Source of the DNA: Duganella callida
GTDB lineage: Bacteria > Pseudomonadota > Gammaproteobacteria > Burkholderiales > Burkholderiaceae_D
DNA: 64,000 nucleotides
NCBI RefSeq assembly: GCF_004614165.1
Contig: NZ_SPVG01000260.1
Location: 1 to 64,000, forward strand
Direction: 5' to 3'
Positions 17,312 to 26,346 of the stretch are shown here, piece by piece (the stretch's first letter is position 1; each line of letters starts with the position of its first letter). A program made the translations under genes and the position numbers. A model generated the notes under the pieces. It did no database searches and was not told the DNA's origin. It saw only the letters and a program-made list of their open reading frames with translations.

Positions 17312-17977
17312 ATGTTGAAACGCGCCTTCCTCCCCCTGCTGCTCCTGACGTCCGCGTATGCCGCTTCGGCTGAGCTGACGGAAATGGAAACCCGCTGGCT
17401 GCAAGCCGGTTCGTCTGTCCTGGCCTACGCCAAGCAGGAGCTGAAGCTGCCGATCGATATCACGGTGCAGCCGCAGGCACGCGCCAATGATGTGCCGCTG
17501 GCACTCGGCTATCAGGACGGCCGCTGCAAGCTGGTGCTGTCGATGCGCGGCAATCCCAGCGCGGAAGATATCCTGGCCGATGTGCCGTCGGCGCAACGGC
17601 CGCTGATGATCGAAGCCATGGTCGCCCACGAGATCGGCCACTGCTGGCGCTACACGCAGGGCGTGTGGCACGCCGTGCCGGCCGGCTTCGAGCAGGCGCC
17701 GCAATCCGAACAGGCCGAGGCGCTGCGCGACACCCGCCGCGAGGAAGCCTACGCCGATCTGGTGGCGCTGGCCTGGATACAGCAGCGTCATCCCGAGCAA
17801 TACACCAATGTCGCGGCCTGGATGCGCCACGTGCGCGAACCGTCTCCCGCGGCCGGCTCGCACAGCACCGTGGCGTGGCTGCAACTGGCGCCGACCGGCG
17901 CGGCGTTCGCCTCGGCCGGCTCGGTGTTTGATCAAGCCAACACGGTGTGGCGTAAAGGCCTGATGCAAGAACCGTAA
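17312..17977 (+). CDS. Secreted gluzincin-like metallopeptidase, uncharacterised
   Basis: Predicted 221 aa. A signal peptide covers about residues 1-20 (LLLLTSAYAASAE). The zinc-binding helix is VAHEIGHCWR near residue 105, and a downstream REEAYADLVALAW helix about 35 residues later can supply the third ligand, as in gluzincins. There are few other recognisable features. It follows the M49-like gene by 115 bp on the same strand. Function beyond zinc-dependent proteolysis cannot be stated; the HExxH and the second Glu/Asp helix make catalysis likely. Confidence 0.7.
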   Translation: MLKRAFLPLLLLTSAYAASAELTEMETRWLQAGSSVLAYAKQELKLPIDITVQPQARANDVPLALGYQDGRCKLVLSMRGNPSAEDILADVPSAQRPLMIEAMVAHEIGHCWRYTQGVWHAVPAGFEQAPQSEQAEALRDTRREEAYADLVALAWIQQRHPEQYTNVAAWMRHVREPSPAAGSHSTVAWLQLAPTGAAFASAGSVFDQANTVWRKGLMQEP

Positions 17978-18062
17978 TGCCGGACTGTGTACGTTTCCGC
18001 ACAGAGGTGGTAGCGCGACAGGCGTTTAATGTGTCCATCAACCACCACAAGAGGGACACATC

Positions 18063-18773
18063 ATGAACAAGTTACTGTGCTTCGTGCTGGCGACCGCCGC
18101 CAGCTGCGCATTTGCCGCCACCCCGAATAACGACACGGTTGCCTACAAAGCTGCGATCAACAAGTCCGACGCCGACTACAAGACCGCCAAGGCCGCGTGC
18201 GATGCGCAGTCGGGCAACGCCAAGGATGTCTGCCAGGAACAAGCCAAGGTCAACCGTGCGAACGCCGAGTCGATGGCCGCCATGCAGTACAAGAACGATA
18301 AGAAGTCGGTGGAAAAAGCACAGATCAACGTGGCCGACGCCAACTATGACCTGGCCAAGGCCCAGTGCGCCTCGCGCAACGGCGCCGACAAGGACAGCTG
18401 CATGAGCACTGCCAAGTCGCAGCACGTCGCCGCCGTGGATGACGCCAAGGCCGGCAAGAAAGCCGCCGACGTCGCCCAGACCGGCATCGATTGCAGCGCC
18501 ATGACCGGCTCCGACAAGGCATCGTGCGAAGCGCGCTCGAAAACCGAGCTGGCCAAGGACGCCATGGCTGACACCACCATCACCACCAAAGTGAAGACCG
18601 AACTGCTGGCGGAGCCGGCCCTGAAGTCGCTCGACGTCCACGTGGAGACTGTGAACGGTACCGTGATGTTAAGCGGCTTCGTGCCGTCGCAGGCCGAAGT
18701 CGACAAGGCTGTTGACGTCGCCCGCAATGTCAAAGGCGTCAATAAGGTGCAAAGCTCGCTGCGCATCAAGTAA
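18063..18773 (+). CDS. Periplasmic BON-domain protein with three C-x4-G-x2-K-x2-C modules
   Basis: Predicted 236 aa. The signal peptide ends near residue 19 (CAFAAT). Residues 170-235 form a BON domain (TTKVKTELLAEPALKSLDV, then VNGTVMLSGFVPS), related to OsmY and thought to contact membranes. The middle contains an unusual repeat: cysteine pairs at 46/57, 102/113 and 144/155, all fitting C-x4-G-x2-K-x2-C. The first two sit in a 56-residue duplicated unit preceded by a matching AD-x2-Y-x2-AKA segment. Such pairs could form disulfides in the periplasm. It has its own terminator downstream. Similar osmotic-stress proteins are often induced by envelope stress; no regulatory site is evident here. 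Confidence 0.82.
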   Translation: MNKLLCFVLATAASCAFAATPNNDTVAYKAAINKSDADYKTAKAACDAQSGNAKDVCQEQAKVNRANAESMAAMQYKNDKKSVEKAQINVADANYDLAKAQCASRNGADKDSCMSTAKSQHVAAVDDAKAGKKAADVAQTGIDCSAMTGSDKASCEARSKTELAKDAMADTTITTKVKTELLAEPALKSLDVHVETVNGTVMLSGFVPSQAEVDKAVDVARNVKGVNKVQSSLRIK

Positions 18774-18780
18774 GGCTGCC

Positions 18781-18811
18781 TGCCCGGGATCGCTGCCCGG
18801 GCATTTTTTTT
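18781..18811 (+). terminator. Intrinsic terminator after the BON-domain gene
   Basis: TGCCCGGG pairs with CCCGGGCA across a 7-base loop and is followed by eight T residues. Confidence 0.9.
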
Positions 18812-18820
18812 CTTGTATTC

Positions 18821-18834
18821 ATGATGATCATCAT
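18821..18834. promoter_or_regulatory. 14-bp perfect palindrome upstream of the MFS gene
   Basis: ATGATGATCATCAT is fully self-complementary and lies 36 bases before the start codon of the MFS transporter, just after the preceding terminator. It may be an operator; no regulator gene is adjacent, so the protein is unknown. Confidence 0.35.
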
Positions 18835-18870
18835 TTAAAATCCAGGGTATTCCATCCTCGAAGGATCATC

Positions 18871-20175
18871 ATGTTTGCTCAACCTCTCTCCAACTGGCTG
18901 CACCGGCGCGGCTGGCACTTTTCCTGGGTGATCGTGGCCCTGACGTTTTTGACGGCGTTGTCGTCCTCGGCCGCGCTGGGATTGCCGGGCGCACTGATCC
19001 AGCCATTGTCCAAAGAGTTCGGCTGGAATGTCGAAGAGATTTCGTCGGCGCTGGCGGTGCGTTTCGCGCTGTTCGGCCTGATGGGACCGTTTGCGGCCAT
19101 CCTGATGGAGCGCTTCGGCGTGCGCAACGTGGTGGTCACGGCGCTGACGCTGGTGGCGGCCGGCATGGCGCTGGCCACGCGAATGACGCAGTTCTGGCAC
19201 CTGGTACTGTTCTGGGGCATCATGCTGGGCATCGGCTCCGGCATGACCGCGCTGGTGCTGAGCGCGGTGGTGTCCAACCGCTGGTTCGAAACGCATCGCG
19301 GACTGGTGGTCGGTTTGCTGACGGCCAGCTCGGCCACCGGTCAGCTGATTTTCCTGCCGGTCGGCGCCTGGATGATCGAGCACTTCGGCTGGCGCCTGGC
19401 GGTGCTGCCGGTGTTCGCCTCGTGCGCGGTGGTGGCGATCGCGGTGTATCTGTTGATGCGCAACCGGCCTGGCGACGTCGGCCTGACGCCATTCGGCGCC
19501 GCACCCGGCACACCGGTGGTGGCCGGCGCGCCAGCCATGCACGTGACGCTGGCCACGCCGTTCAGGATACTGGCCGAGGCGTCACGCAGCCGCGTGTTCT
19601 GGATACTGGCCGCCACCTTCTTCATTTGCGGCCTCAGCACCAATGGCCTGATCCAGACCCACTTCATTTCGCTGTGCGGCGACGCCGGCCTCGGCCCGGT
19701 GCCGGCGGCCTCGGTGCTGGCCATGATGGGCGCGTTCGACCTGGTCGGCACCATCGGCTCGGGCTGGCTGTCGGACCGTTACGACAACCGCAAACTGCTG
19801 CTGATGTATTACGGCCTGCGCGGTTTGTCACTGCTGTGGCTGCCGTACTCGGAGTTCACCTTGTACGGCCTGTCGCTGTTCGCCATGTTTTATGGCCTGG
19901 ACTGGATCGCCACCGTGCCGCCGACCGTGCGTCTGACCGGCGCCAGCTTCGGCAAGGAGAAGGCCGGCATGGTGTTCGGCTGGATCTTCTCGGCGCACCA
20001 GCTGGGCGCCGCCGTGGCCGCGTTTGGCGCCGGCCGCATCCGCACCTTGCTGCTGACCTACAACCCGGCACTGTTTGCCGCCGGCGCGGCCTGCCTGATC
20101 GCCGCCGCCATGGTGCTGATGATACGCAAGCCGGCCACCAGTGCCGCCGCCGCGCCCACCGCCAAGGCAGCATAA
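18871..20175 (+). CDS. MFS transporter, monocarboxylate/oxalate-formate-like
   Basis: Predicted 434 aa from the ATG at 18871 (GAAGGA upstream); the frame is open farther upstream through the BON gene, but those residues are not plausible. About 12 membrane helices are visible in two halves of six, split by a polar loop near 205-225. RFGVRNVVVTALTL after TM2 and GWLSDRYDNRKLLLM between TM8 and TM9 correspond to MFS motif A. Sequence style resembles the MCT/OFA group that carries organic acids. Substrate unknown. It is a single-gene unit between a terminator and the phosphoesterase gene. Confidence 0.86.
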   Translation: MFAQPLSNWLHRRGWHFSWVIVALTFLTALSSSAALGLPGALIQPLSKEFGWNVEEISSALAVRFALFGLMGPFAAILMERFGVRNVVVTALTLVAAGMALATRMTQFWHLVLFWGIMLGIGSGMTALVLSAVVSNRWFETHRGLVVGLLTASSATGQLIFLPVGAWMIEHFGWRLAVLPVFASCAVVAIAVYLLMRNRPGDVGLTPFGAAPGTPVVAGAPAMHVTLATPFRILAEASRSRVFWILAATFFICGLSTNGLIQTHFISLCGDAGLGPVPAASVLAMMGAFDLVGTIGSGWLSDRYDNRKLLLMYYGLRGLSLLWLPYSEFTLYGLSLFAMFYGLDWIATVPPTVRLTGASFGKEKAGMVFGWIFSAHQLGAAVAAFGAGRIRTLLLTYNPALFAAGAACLIAAAMVLMIRKPATSAAAAPTAKAA

Positions 20176-20273
20176 GCGGTAGCTGCGCCTGGGAGCGCTT
20201 CCAAAATGTAATCAGCTTGTCATTTGCGCAATCTACAATGCGGCGCAATTCAACCAGCCTGATGGAGTTTTGC

Positions 20274-22409
20274 ATGCGTTACGCCTTACCCGGCGCGGCC
20301 GTCCTGGCCGCCGCTGCCGCACTGCTGACCGCTTGCGGCAGCGACGGTCTGCCCGTCACGGAAACCAATCCCGGTGACAGCTTCAATTCGACCGCCGTCG
20401 CCTTCATGAGCGACGTCCACTTCGAGAACATATACGGCGACCTGAAAAGCAGCCAGTTCGCCGGCATTCCCACCAAGGATGGCAAGAACGCCACCATCCG
20501 CACCATGTACGCGGAGCTGACCTCGACCCGGCTGTTCAACGAAAACTACTTCGCCTTCCGCGCCGCGCTGGACGACGCCTACGCCAAGGGCCTGCGCCTG
20601 GTGGCGCTGCCCGGCGATATCTCGGACGACGCCCAGCCGATCAACATCGATGGCCTGGTCGACATCCTGCACGAGTACCAGGCCAAGGGCATGCGTTTCT
20701 TCATCGCCCCCGGCAACCACGATCCCAACGAGCCCTACGACGACGACGAGGCGGGCAAGAACGATTTCCTGACCAAGGACGGCAAGGAGCAGAAGATCTA
20801 CGCGGTCAACAACGCCGCCTGCAAGGCCAAGGACACCAGCGTGGTCTGCACCAACCAGCTGATGGAGCAGGGCTACGACAAGCTGCTGACCAAGCTGGCC
20901 GAGTTCGGCTACGCGCCGAACAAGAGCGACGTGTATTGGGAGACGCCGTTCACCACCTACGCCGACGGCAAGTACAGCTACGACGCCGCCGCCGCCGCGG
21001 CCGATCTCGGCAAGCGCCAGTTCGAAATCTGTGCCGAAGGCGAAGGCGGCAAGTACAAAGTGGCCGGCAAGACCTACACGCGCTGCACCAGCATCATCGA
21101 CGCCAGCTACCTGGTGGAGCCGGTGAAAGGCATCTGGCTGCTGGCGCTGGACGCCAACGTGCACGTGCCCAACGCCAGCTTCGATCCGGCCAATCCGAAG
21201 AACTTCAAAGGCTTCGACAACGCCGGCGACGCCGGCTGGAACAAGGTGCAGACCCACAAGATCCATCAGATGGAATGGATCAAGTCGGTGGCCGCGCGCG
21301 CCAAGGCGCAGGGCAAGCAGCTGATGGCGTTCTCGCATTATCCGACCATGGACTTCTACGCCAACCAGACCGATGCCATGAAGGCCGTGTTCAAGTCGGG
21401 CGCGTTCCAGATCTCGCGCATGCCGGCGGCCGCCACCACCGCCGCGCTGGCGGCCACCGGCCTGCCGCTGCACGTCGGCGGGCACATGCACTTCAACGGC
21501 ACCAACGACTACAAGGACAGCGCCGGCAACTACATGGTCAACGTGCAGTCGCCGTCGCTGGCGGTGTTCGGCGCGGCGTACAAGATCGTCAGCTACCAGA
21601 GCAAGGACATGATCGACGTGCAGACCGTGGGCCTGAACAGCGTGCCGCGCCACAACGAACTGTTCCCGTACTACCAGGTGGAGTATGACTACCTGCAGGG
21701 CAGCACGGCCGCGGGCGACGTCGCCAAGCGCTGGAACCGCGGTATCCTCGACAGCAAATCGTACGGCGAATTCACGCGCACCTATTTTGGCGAACTGTCG
21801 CGCCTGCGCTTCATGGGTGATTACTGGCCGTGCGAAATGAAGGAAGCGGCGATGTCGCTGGATCTGCGCCAGATGCTGATCCTGTCGCAGCTGCAGACCA
21901 AGGTGACGCTGGCGCAACTGAAGGACAACCCATCGGTGCTGCCGATCACCGCCAGTTGCGCCGCGAAAGGCACGCCATCGGGCGACGCGGTGGCCGCCAG
22001 CCAGCTGACTGCCGACTGGGCTGCCGCCAGCGCCAAGGCCGAGCAGATCGCCGCCGCCGCCAACCTGAAGCTGGCCGACTTCGCCAAGGTCAGCGCCTAC
22101 GAGTTCTATGGCGACTTCCACCGCACCGCCTACGCCGGCGAGCTGGCGCTGCGCGACATGGGCAGCGAGCGCGTGGCACAGTACAAGGTGGTGATGGGCG
22201 CCTTCCCGGCCGCGCCGGCGGCCATCCTCAAGGTAGGCGATCAGCTGTCCGACCAGAACCCGGTGCACGTGGCGTTCCAGTCGCAGTTCAAGCAAGTGTT
22301 CGCGATCCTGAAAGGCCTGGGCTCGGGCAAGCCCAGCGATCACTTCACCATCGACCTGAAAGCGCAAAAGCTCAGCAACGCCAACAGCAGCGCGCTGAGC
22401 TTCAACTAA
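20274..22409 (+). CDS. Lipoprotein metallophosphoesterase (calcineurin-like)
   Basis: Predicted 711 aa from the ATG at 20274; TGGAG sits at the right distance, and an ATG at 20262 would add only four residues. The signal peptide ends in a lipobox LTAC (Cys21), so it is lipid-anchored. The metallophosphoesterase metal ligands follow in order: SDVHF (D46, H48), LPGDISDD, APGNHDPNE (near 147), FSHYPTMD and GGHMHFNG (near 402-404). The C-terminal 200 residues have no clear family. It probably hydrolyses phosphoesters or nucleotides at the cell surface or periplasm. A long palindromic repeat starts 4 bases after its stop and separates it from the convergent S9 peptidase gene. Confidence 0.85.
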   Translation: MRYALPGAAVLAAAAALLTACGSDGLPVTETNPGDSFNSTAVAFMSDVHFENIYGDLKSSQFAGIPTKDGKNATIRTMYAELTSTRLFNENYFAFRAALDDAYAKGLRLVALPGDISDDAQPINIDGLVDILHEYQAKGMRFFIAPGNHDPNEPYDDDEAGKNDFLTKDGKEQKIYAVNNAACKAKDTSVVCTNQLMEQGYDKLLTKLAEFGYAPNKSDVYWETPFTTYADGKYSYDAAAAAADLGKRQFEICAEGEGGKYKVAGKTYTRCTSIIDASYLVEPVKGIWLLALDANVHVPNASFDPANPKNFKGFDNAGDAGWNKVQTHKIHQMEWIKSVAARAKAQGKQLMAFSHYPTMDFYANQTDAMKAVFKSGAFQISRMPAAATTAALAATGLPLHVGGHMHFNGTNDYKDSAGNYMVNVQSPSLAVFGAAYKIVSYQSKDMIDVQTVGLNSVPRHNELFPYYQVEYDYLQGSTAAGDVAKRWNRGILDSKSYGEFTRTYFGELSRLRFMGDYWPCEMKEAAMSLDLRQMLILSQLQTKVTLAQLKDNPSVLPITASCAAKGTPSGDAVAASQLTADWAAASAKAEQIAAAANLKLADFAKVSAYEFYGDFHRTAYAGELALRDMGSERVAQYKVVMGAFPAAPAAILKVGDQLSDQNPVHVAFQSQFKQVFAILKGLGSGKPSDHFTIDLKAQKLSNANSSALSFN

Positions 22410-22413
22410 AAGT

Positions 22414-22499
22414 CGGGGTCAGTTCTGCCAATCGCACACGGGCTCTGCCGTAGCGACCGCTACGGCAGAGCCCGTGTGCGATTGGCAGAACTGACCCCG
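22414..22499. repeat. GGGGTCAG palindrome, copy 1 (86 bp)
   Basis: Two perfect 42-base arms surround a 2-base AC centre (22456-22457). Each arm begins CGGGGTCAGTTCTGCCAATC. The element fills the whole gap between two convergent genes: 4 bases after the phosphoesterase stop and 4 bases before the S9 peptidase stop. It is nearly identical to copy 2 at 30051. Confidence 0.9.
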
Positions 22500-22503
22500 G
22501 AGT

Positions 22504-24618
22504 TTATTTGAGGTACTTGGCCAGCCAGCCGTGCACTTCGCTGTAGAAGTAGCGGCTGTTTTCGCCTTTGAGGATCCAGTGGTTTTCGTCGGGGAAGACC
22601 AGCAGTTTGCTCGGTACATTCAGGCGCTGCTGGGTGGCGAAGTTCATCAGGGCGTTGTTGGCCGGCACGCGGTAGTCCAGTTCGCCCACCGAGATCAGGA
22701 TCGGCGATTTGAAGCCGGTGCCTTTCTCGAAGTTGCCGCCCTGTAGTACCGGGCTCTGTTCGCGCCACACCGCCTTGTCGCCCCACACCGGGCCGCCGCT
22801 GTTGACTTCGCGGCCGTAGACGCTGTCGCTGGTGCCCCATTGCATGATCAGGTCCATCTCGCCGGCGTGGGAGATGATGGCCTTGTAGCGGGTGGTGGTG
22901 GCCTGCAGCCAGTTGGCCAGGTGGCCGCCGTAGCTGGCGCCGCCGGCGGCCAGTTTGCTGCCGTCGATGTAGCTGTATTTTTTGACCGCTTCGTCGACCG
23001 CTTCGTTGATTTCATCGCCCGGACCTTTCAGCGGATCGCCCTGGATGGCGCGGGCGAATTCTTCGCCGTAACCGGTCGAGCCCTTGTAGTCGGTCAGCAG
23101 CACGACGTAGCCCGGCTGCGCCAGCAGGTGGTAGTTCCAGCGGATCACGAACTGGTCGCGCCACATGTTGGCCGCGCCGCCGTGGATCACGGCAAACAGC
23201 GGGTATTTTTTCGCCGGGTCGAAGTTGGCCGGTTTGACGATCATGTTGTGGATCATGCGGCCGTCACTGGCCTTGAACCAGAAATGTTCGGGCGCCTGCC
23301 AGTCGATGGTTGCCGCGCGCTCGGTGTTGAAGGCGGTCAGGCGCTTGGGCGCGCCGTTGCCGAAGGCGTACACCTCCGGCGGGTTGATCGACGATTCCCA
23401 CACGCCCACCAGCGCCTTGCCGCCGGCGTTCAGCGAGCCGATGCTGCCGGTCGGCAGCGATGGTTCGTCGCGCAGGTCGCCGCCGGCGTAGTTGACCGAA
23501 TGCAGTTGCTCGAGGCCGGCGTGCTCGTAGCTGAACACCACGCGGCCGCTGCCGGCCGGCAGCGCGTAGCGCGAGATCGAGCGGTCCAGCGCGGCGGTCA
23601 GGATGCTCGGCGCCGGATTGCTCACCGGCCAGGCGAAGCTGGCCAGGCGCGAGACGTCGTACACCTTGCCCGGTTCTTCCGCTTCGTTCAGGGTGAACAG
23701 GGTCTTGCCGTCGGCGCTGAATTTGAGGTTGTTGTAGCTGTGCTTGTCGGCGGTGAGCTGGGTTGCTTCGCCGCCGCCCAGCGGCAGGTTGAACAGCTGG
23801 GTGTAGCCGGAGGCGCGCGCCAGTTCGTCGCGGTTGATCGAGGCCGAGAACACGATGGATTTGCCGTCCGGTGCCCAGATCGCGTCCAGGTTCTGGCCTT
23901 CGTCGCCCTGGCCGCCGCCGAAGCCGGGTAACTGCGCCAGCCTGGTGCCGCTCAAGACGTCGCGCGGCTTGGCGCCGACGGCGGCGTCCATCACGAACAA
24001 GCGCACTTTTTTGTCGTCCAGCCATTTGTCGAAGAAGCGCGGCGGGAAGCTTTCGTAGGCGCGCGCCGAGTATTTACGGTCCTTGCGCTCCTTGGCGGTT
24101 TTCTTGACGTCGTCCTCGGTGACGTTGCCGGGGTAGAGGTCGCTGACGAACAGGATCTGCTTGCCGTCCGGGCTGAACTTCGGCTGGCGCGCGCCCAGGG
24201 TGAGGGTGGTCAGGCGCTGCGCCTCGCCGCCGCCGGCGACGTCGATGCGGTAGATCTGGCCGGCGTCATCGCCTTCGCGCTTGGCCACGAAGATCAGTTG
24301 CTTGCTGTCCGGCGACCAGTTGAGCGCACCTTCTCCGCCCTTGCTGAAGGTCAGGCGACGCGCCGGCGTGTCGTCGGTCAGCGACTTGATCCACAAGTCC
24401 GACCATTGCTCCTTGCTGTCGTATGCCGGATCGGTGACGGCGAACACGGCCCAGCGGCCGTCCGGGCTGGGCTGCGGTGCGCCGACGCGCTTCATCAGCC
24501 AAACGTCCTCATGGGTAATGGGGTGCTTGGCCGGCGCGATATCGGCGGCAGCCAGGGCGGCGCCGGCGGAATAGGCCGAAATGATGAAGGCAAGCACGGA
24601 AAGTCGCGGTATAGTCAT
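22504..24618 (-). CDS. Secreted S9-family prolyl oligopeptidase-type peptidase
   Basis: Predicted 704 aa from the ATG at 24618. A signal peptide is present (SVLAFIISAYSAGAALAA). The N-terminal half is a beta-propeller with WD40/TolB-like blades (SPDGRWAVF, SPDSKQLIFVAKRE, SPDGKQILFVSDLYPG). The C-terminal alpha/beta hydrolase domain has the nucleophile in AGGASYGGH, an aspartate in GELDYRVP and the histidine in PDENHWI, so the Ser-Asp-His triad is complete. It cleaves short peptides, probably in the periplasm (S9C/acylaminoacyl-peptidase-like). An ATG farther upstream at 24723 would precede the signal peptide and is unlikely. Confidence 0.92.
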   Translation of the reverse strand: MTIPRLSVLAFIISAYSAGAALAAADIAPAKHPITHEDVWLMKRVGAPQPSPDGRWAVFAVTDPAYDSKEQWSDLWIKSLTDDTPARRLTFSKGGEGALNWSPDSKQLIFVAKREGDDAGQIYRIDVAGGGEAQRLTTLTLGARQPKFSPDGKQILFVSDLYPGNVTEDDVKKTAKERKDRKYSARAYESFPPRFFDKWLDDKKVRLFVMDAAVGAKPRDVLSGTRLAQLPGFGGGQGDEGQNLDAIWAPDGKSIVFSASINRDELARASGYTQLFNLPLGGGEATQLTADKHSYNNLKFSADGKTLFTLNEAEEPGKVYDVSRLASFAWPVSNPAPSILTAALDRSISRYALPAGSGRVVFSYEHAGLEQLHSVNYAGGDLRDEPSLPTGSIGSLNAGGKALVGVWESSINPPEVYAFGNGAPKRLTAFNTERAATIDWQAPEHFWFKASDGRMIHNMIVKPANFDPAKKYPLFAVIHGGAANMWRDQFVIRWNYHLLAQPGYVVLLTDYKGSTGYGEEFARAIQGDPLKGPGDEINEAVDEAVKKYSYIDGSKLAAGGASYGGHLANWLQATTTRYKAIISHAGEMDLIMQWGTSDSVYGREVNSGGPVWGDKAVWREQSPVLQGGNFEKGTGFKSPILISVGELDYRVPANNALMNFATQQRLNVPSKLLVFPDENHWILKGENSRYFYSEVHGWLAKYLK

Positions 24619-24706
24619 GGCGAATTCGCTATAAAAGTCGGTGAAACAAAGATAGTGGCCATAACCGTCATTGCTGTCAATCAACCAGTCCTCTTTTGGA
24701 GACAAC

Positions 24707-25552
24707 ATGCAGACCATTACCAAAGTTCACAAAGTCGCCGCCTTCACGCGCGGTGACCACGGCGGCAATCCGGCCGGCGTGATGATCCGGGCCTCGCTGC
24801 CGGAGGAGCCGGCCATGCAGCGCATCGCCGCCGAGATGGGCTACTCGGAAACCGTGTTTGCGGCGCCGCATGAAGACGGCTGGCGCGTACGCTATTTCTC
24901 GCCGGACGGCGAAGTGCCGTTCTGCGGCCACGCCACCATCGCGCTGGGCGCCGTGCTGGCGCAGCAGAACGGCGACGGCATCTTCCCGCTGACCACCAAC
25001 CACACGCGCGTCACGGTCGAGGGCCGCGCGCACAGCAATGGCGCCGTCGCCTCGCTGCAGTCGCCGGCGACCTCCAGCGCGCCCGCCGCGCCGGCGCTGG
25101 TGCAGGAAGCGCTGGCGCTGTTCGGTTACCAGCTGGCCGATCTGGACGACCGGATTCCGCCGGCCGTGGCCCATGGCGGCGCCGATCACCTGGTGCTGGC
25201 GCTGAACAGCCGCGCGAAGCTGGCCGCGATGCGCTACCAGCTGGACGCCGGCCGCAGGCTGATGCAGCGCTACGGCATCACCACCATTTCGCTGGTGTAC
25301 GCCGAGACGCCGCAGCGCTTCCATGCGCGCAATCCGTTTGCCTCGGGCGGGGTGTATGAAGATCCGGCGACCGGCGCCGCCGCGGCCGCGCTGGCCGGCT
25401 ATCTGCGCGATCTGGACTGGCCGCATGGCGGACAGATCGAAATCATCCAGGGCGAGGACATGGGCGCGCCCTGCCATCTGCAGGTGGAGATTCCCGCGCA
25501 GCCGGGCAGCTCGATCCGCGTCACCGGCAGCGCGCGCATGATGGGTGAATAG
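24707..25552 (+). CDS. PhzF-family isomerase
   Basis: Predicted 281 aa from the ATG at 24707 with TTTGGAGA upstream. PhzF marks: VAAFTRGDHGGNPAGV at the N-terminus, the catalytic glutamate in MGYSETVF (E48), FFCGHA-like PFCGHATIALG, and PFASGGVYEDPATGAAAAAL in the second half, which is the family's diagnostic repeat of the first motif. Members are diaminopimelate-epimerase-fold isomerases. True phenazine synthesis is unlikely because no other phz gene is present, so the substrate is unknown. It is divergent from the S9 peptidase and converges with the binding-protein pair. Confidence 0.85.
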   Translation: MQTITKVHKVAAFTRGDHGGNPAGVMIRASLPEEPAMQRIAAEMGYSETVFAAPHEDGWRVRYFSPDGEVPFCGHATIALGAVLAQQNGDGIFPLTTNHTRVTVEGRAHSNGAVASLQSPATSSAPAAPALVQEALALFGYQLADLDDRIPPAVAHGGADHLVLALNSRAKLAAMRYQLDAGRRLMQRYGITTISLVYAETPQRFHARNPFASGGVYEDPATGAAAAALAGYLRDLDWPHGGQIEIIQGEDMGAPCHLQVEIPAQPGSSIRVTGSARMMGE

Positions 25553-26338
25553 TCAGGCCCATTTTTGCAGGATGCGCGCCAGTTCGCCATTCTTTTCCAG
25601 CTGCTCGATGGCGCGCTGCACGCGGGCGCGCACAGCCGGGTCGACGTGGGTGCCGAGCGCCATGTAGACCTGGGTGGTGGCCATCACGGCCGGCAGGATT
25701 TTGACTTTGCCGGCGGCGCCGGCGCGGTCGATGAAGCCCTGCATGCCGGGCGCGCGGTGCAGGAAGAACCGGCCTTTGCCGGCGATCAGTTTCTGCAGAT
25801 TGGCGGCCGGGGTGGTGGCGCTGGCGTCGACCTGCAGGCCGCCGATGCGCTCCAGCATGCCGGGCGCGGTGTAGCCGCGATTGACCAGGATCACCCCTTG
25901 CGGACCGAGCTTGCGCACATCGTCCCAGTTGTTGATGGTGGCCGGATCGCCGGCGCGCGCGATCAGCTGGTAGCGCAGCTGGAACAGCGCCGGTTCCAGA
26001 AACACATACTGGCGCGCGCGCTCGTCGGTGCGCTGCACGGCGCACAGGGCGTCGTGCTCATGGCTGGCCAGTTGCGACAGCGCCTGCAGGGCCGGCGTCC
26101 ATTGCTGGTCGCCTGCGAAGACGACGCCGGGATCGGTGCGCTCGATGGCGCGATACAAGTCCACGCACAGGCCGACCACGCGGCCGATGCCGGCCGGGAT
26201 ATATTTGGGCTCGGTGCCTTCCTGCGCCACCACCTTCAGTACCACCGGTTGCGCCGCCCAGGCGCGGCCACCGGCCAGCGCCAGATACAGCGCCAGGCAC
26301 AGCGCGACCGCCGCCGGCAATCGTTGTCGTAACATCAT
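25553..26338 (-). CDS. Periplasmic substrate-binding-domain protein (paralogue 1)
   Basis: Predicted 261 aa from the tandem ATG at 26338. A GGAGG lies 1 base before this ATG and 4 before the next; an ATG at 26356 overlapping the upstream stop is another option. Signal peptide about 1-27 (ALYLALAGGRAWAAQ). The mature protein has an SBP_bac_3-like two-lobe layout with EGTEPKYIPAG, GLCVDLYRAIE and a C-terminal LEKNGELARILQKW helix typical of amino-acid-binding proteins. It is a clear paralogue of the next upstream gene. No permease or ATPase is nearby, so it may be a sensor-like or orphan binding protein. Confidence 0.75.
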   Translation of the reverse strand: MMLRQRLPAAVALCLALYLALAGGRAWAAQPVVLKVVAQEGTEPKYIPAGIGRVVGLCVDLYRAIERTDPGVVFAGDQQWTPALQALSQLASHEHDALCAVQRTDERARQYVFLEPALFQLRYQLIARAGDPATINNWDDVRKLGPQGVILVNRGYTAPGMLERIGGLQVDASATTPAANLQKLIAGKGRFFLHRAPGMQGFIDRAGAAGKVKILPAVMATTQVYMALGTHVDPAVRARVQRAIEQLEKNGELARILQKWA

Positions 26339-26346
26339 TCCTCCGC

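Noticed and set aside
20286-22367. Open frame of 693 codons on the minus strand
   Set aside because: Antisense to the metallophosphoesterase, which has complete metal-binding motifs and a lipobox.
22414-22499. Ordinary intrinsic terminator
   Set aside because: Arms of 42 bases without a T-run, a repeated copy elsewhere and a conserved head sequence are beyond what a simple terminator shows, so it was called a repeat; termination may be a side effect.
24671-24706. Upstream ATG for the PhzF-like gene
   Set aside because: The 12 extra residues are not PhzF-like, and the ATG at 24707 has a good ribosome site.
24707-25552. Phenazine biosynthesis gene phzF proper
   Set aside because: No other phenazine genes are near; most PhzF-like proteins in such settings act on other, unknown substrates.
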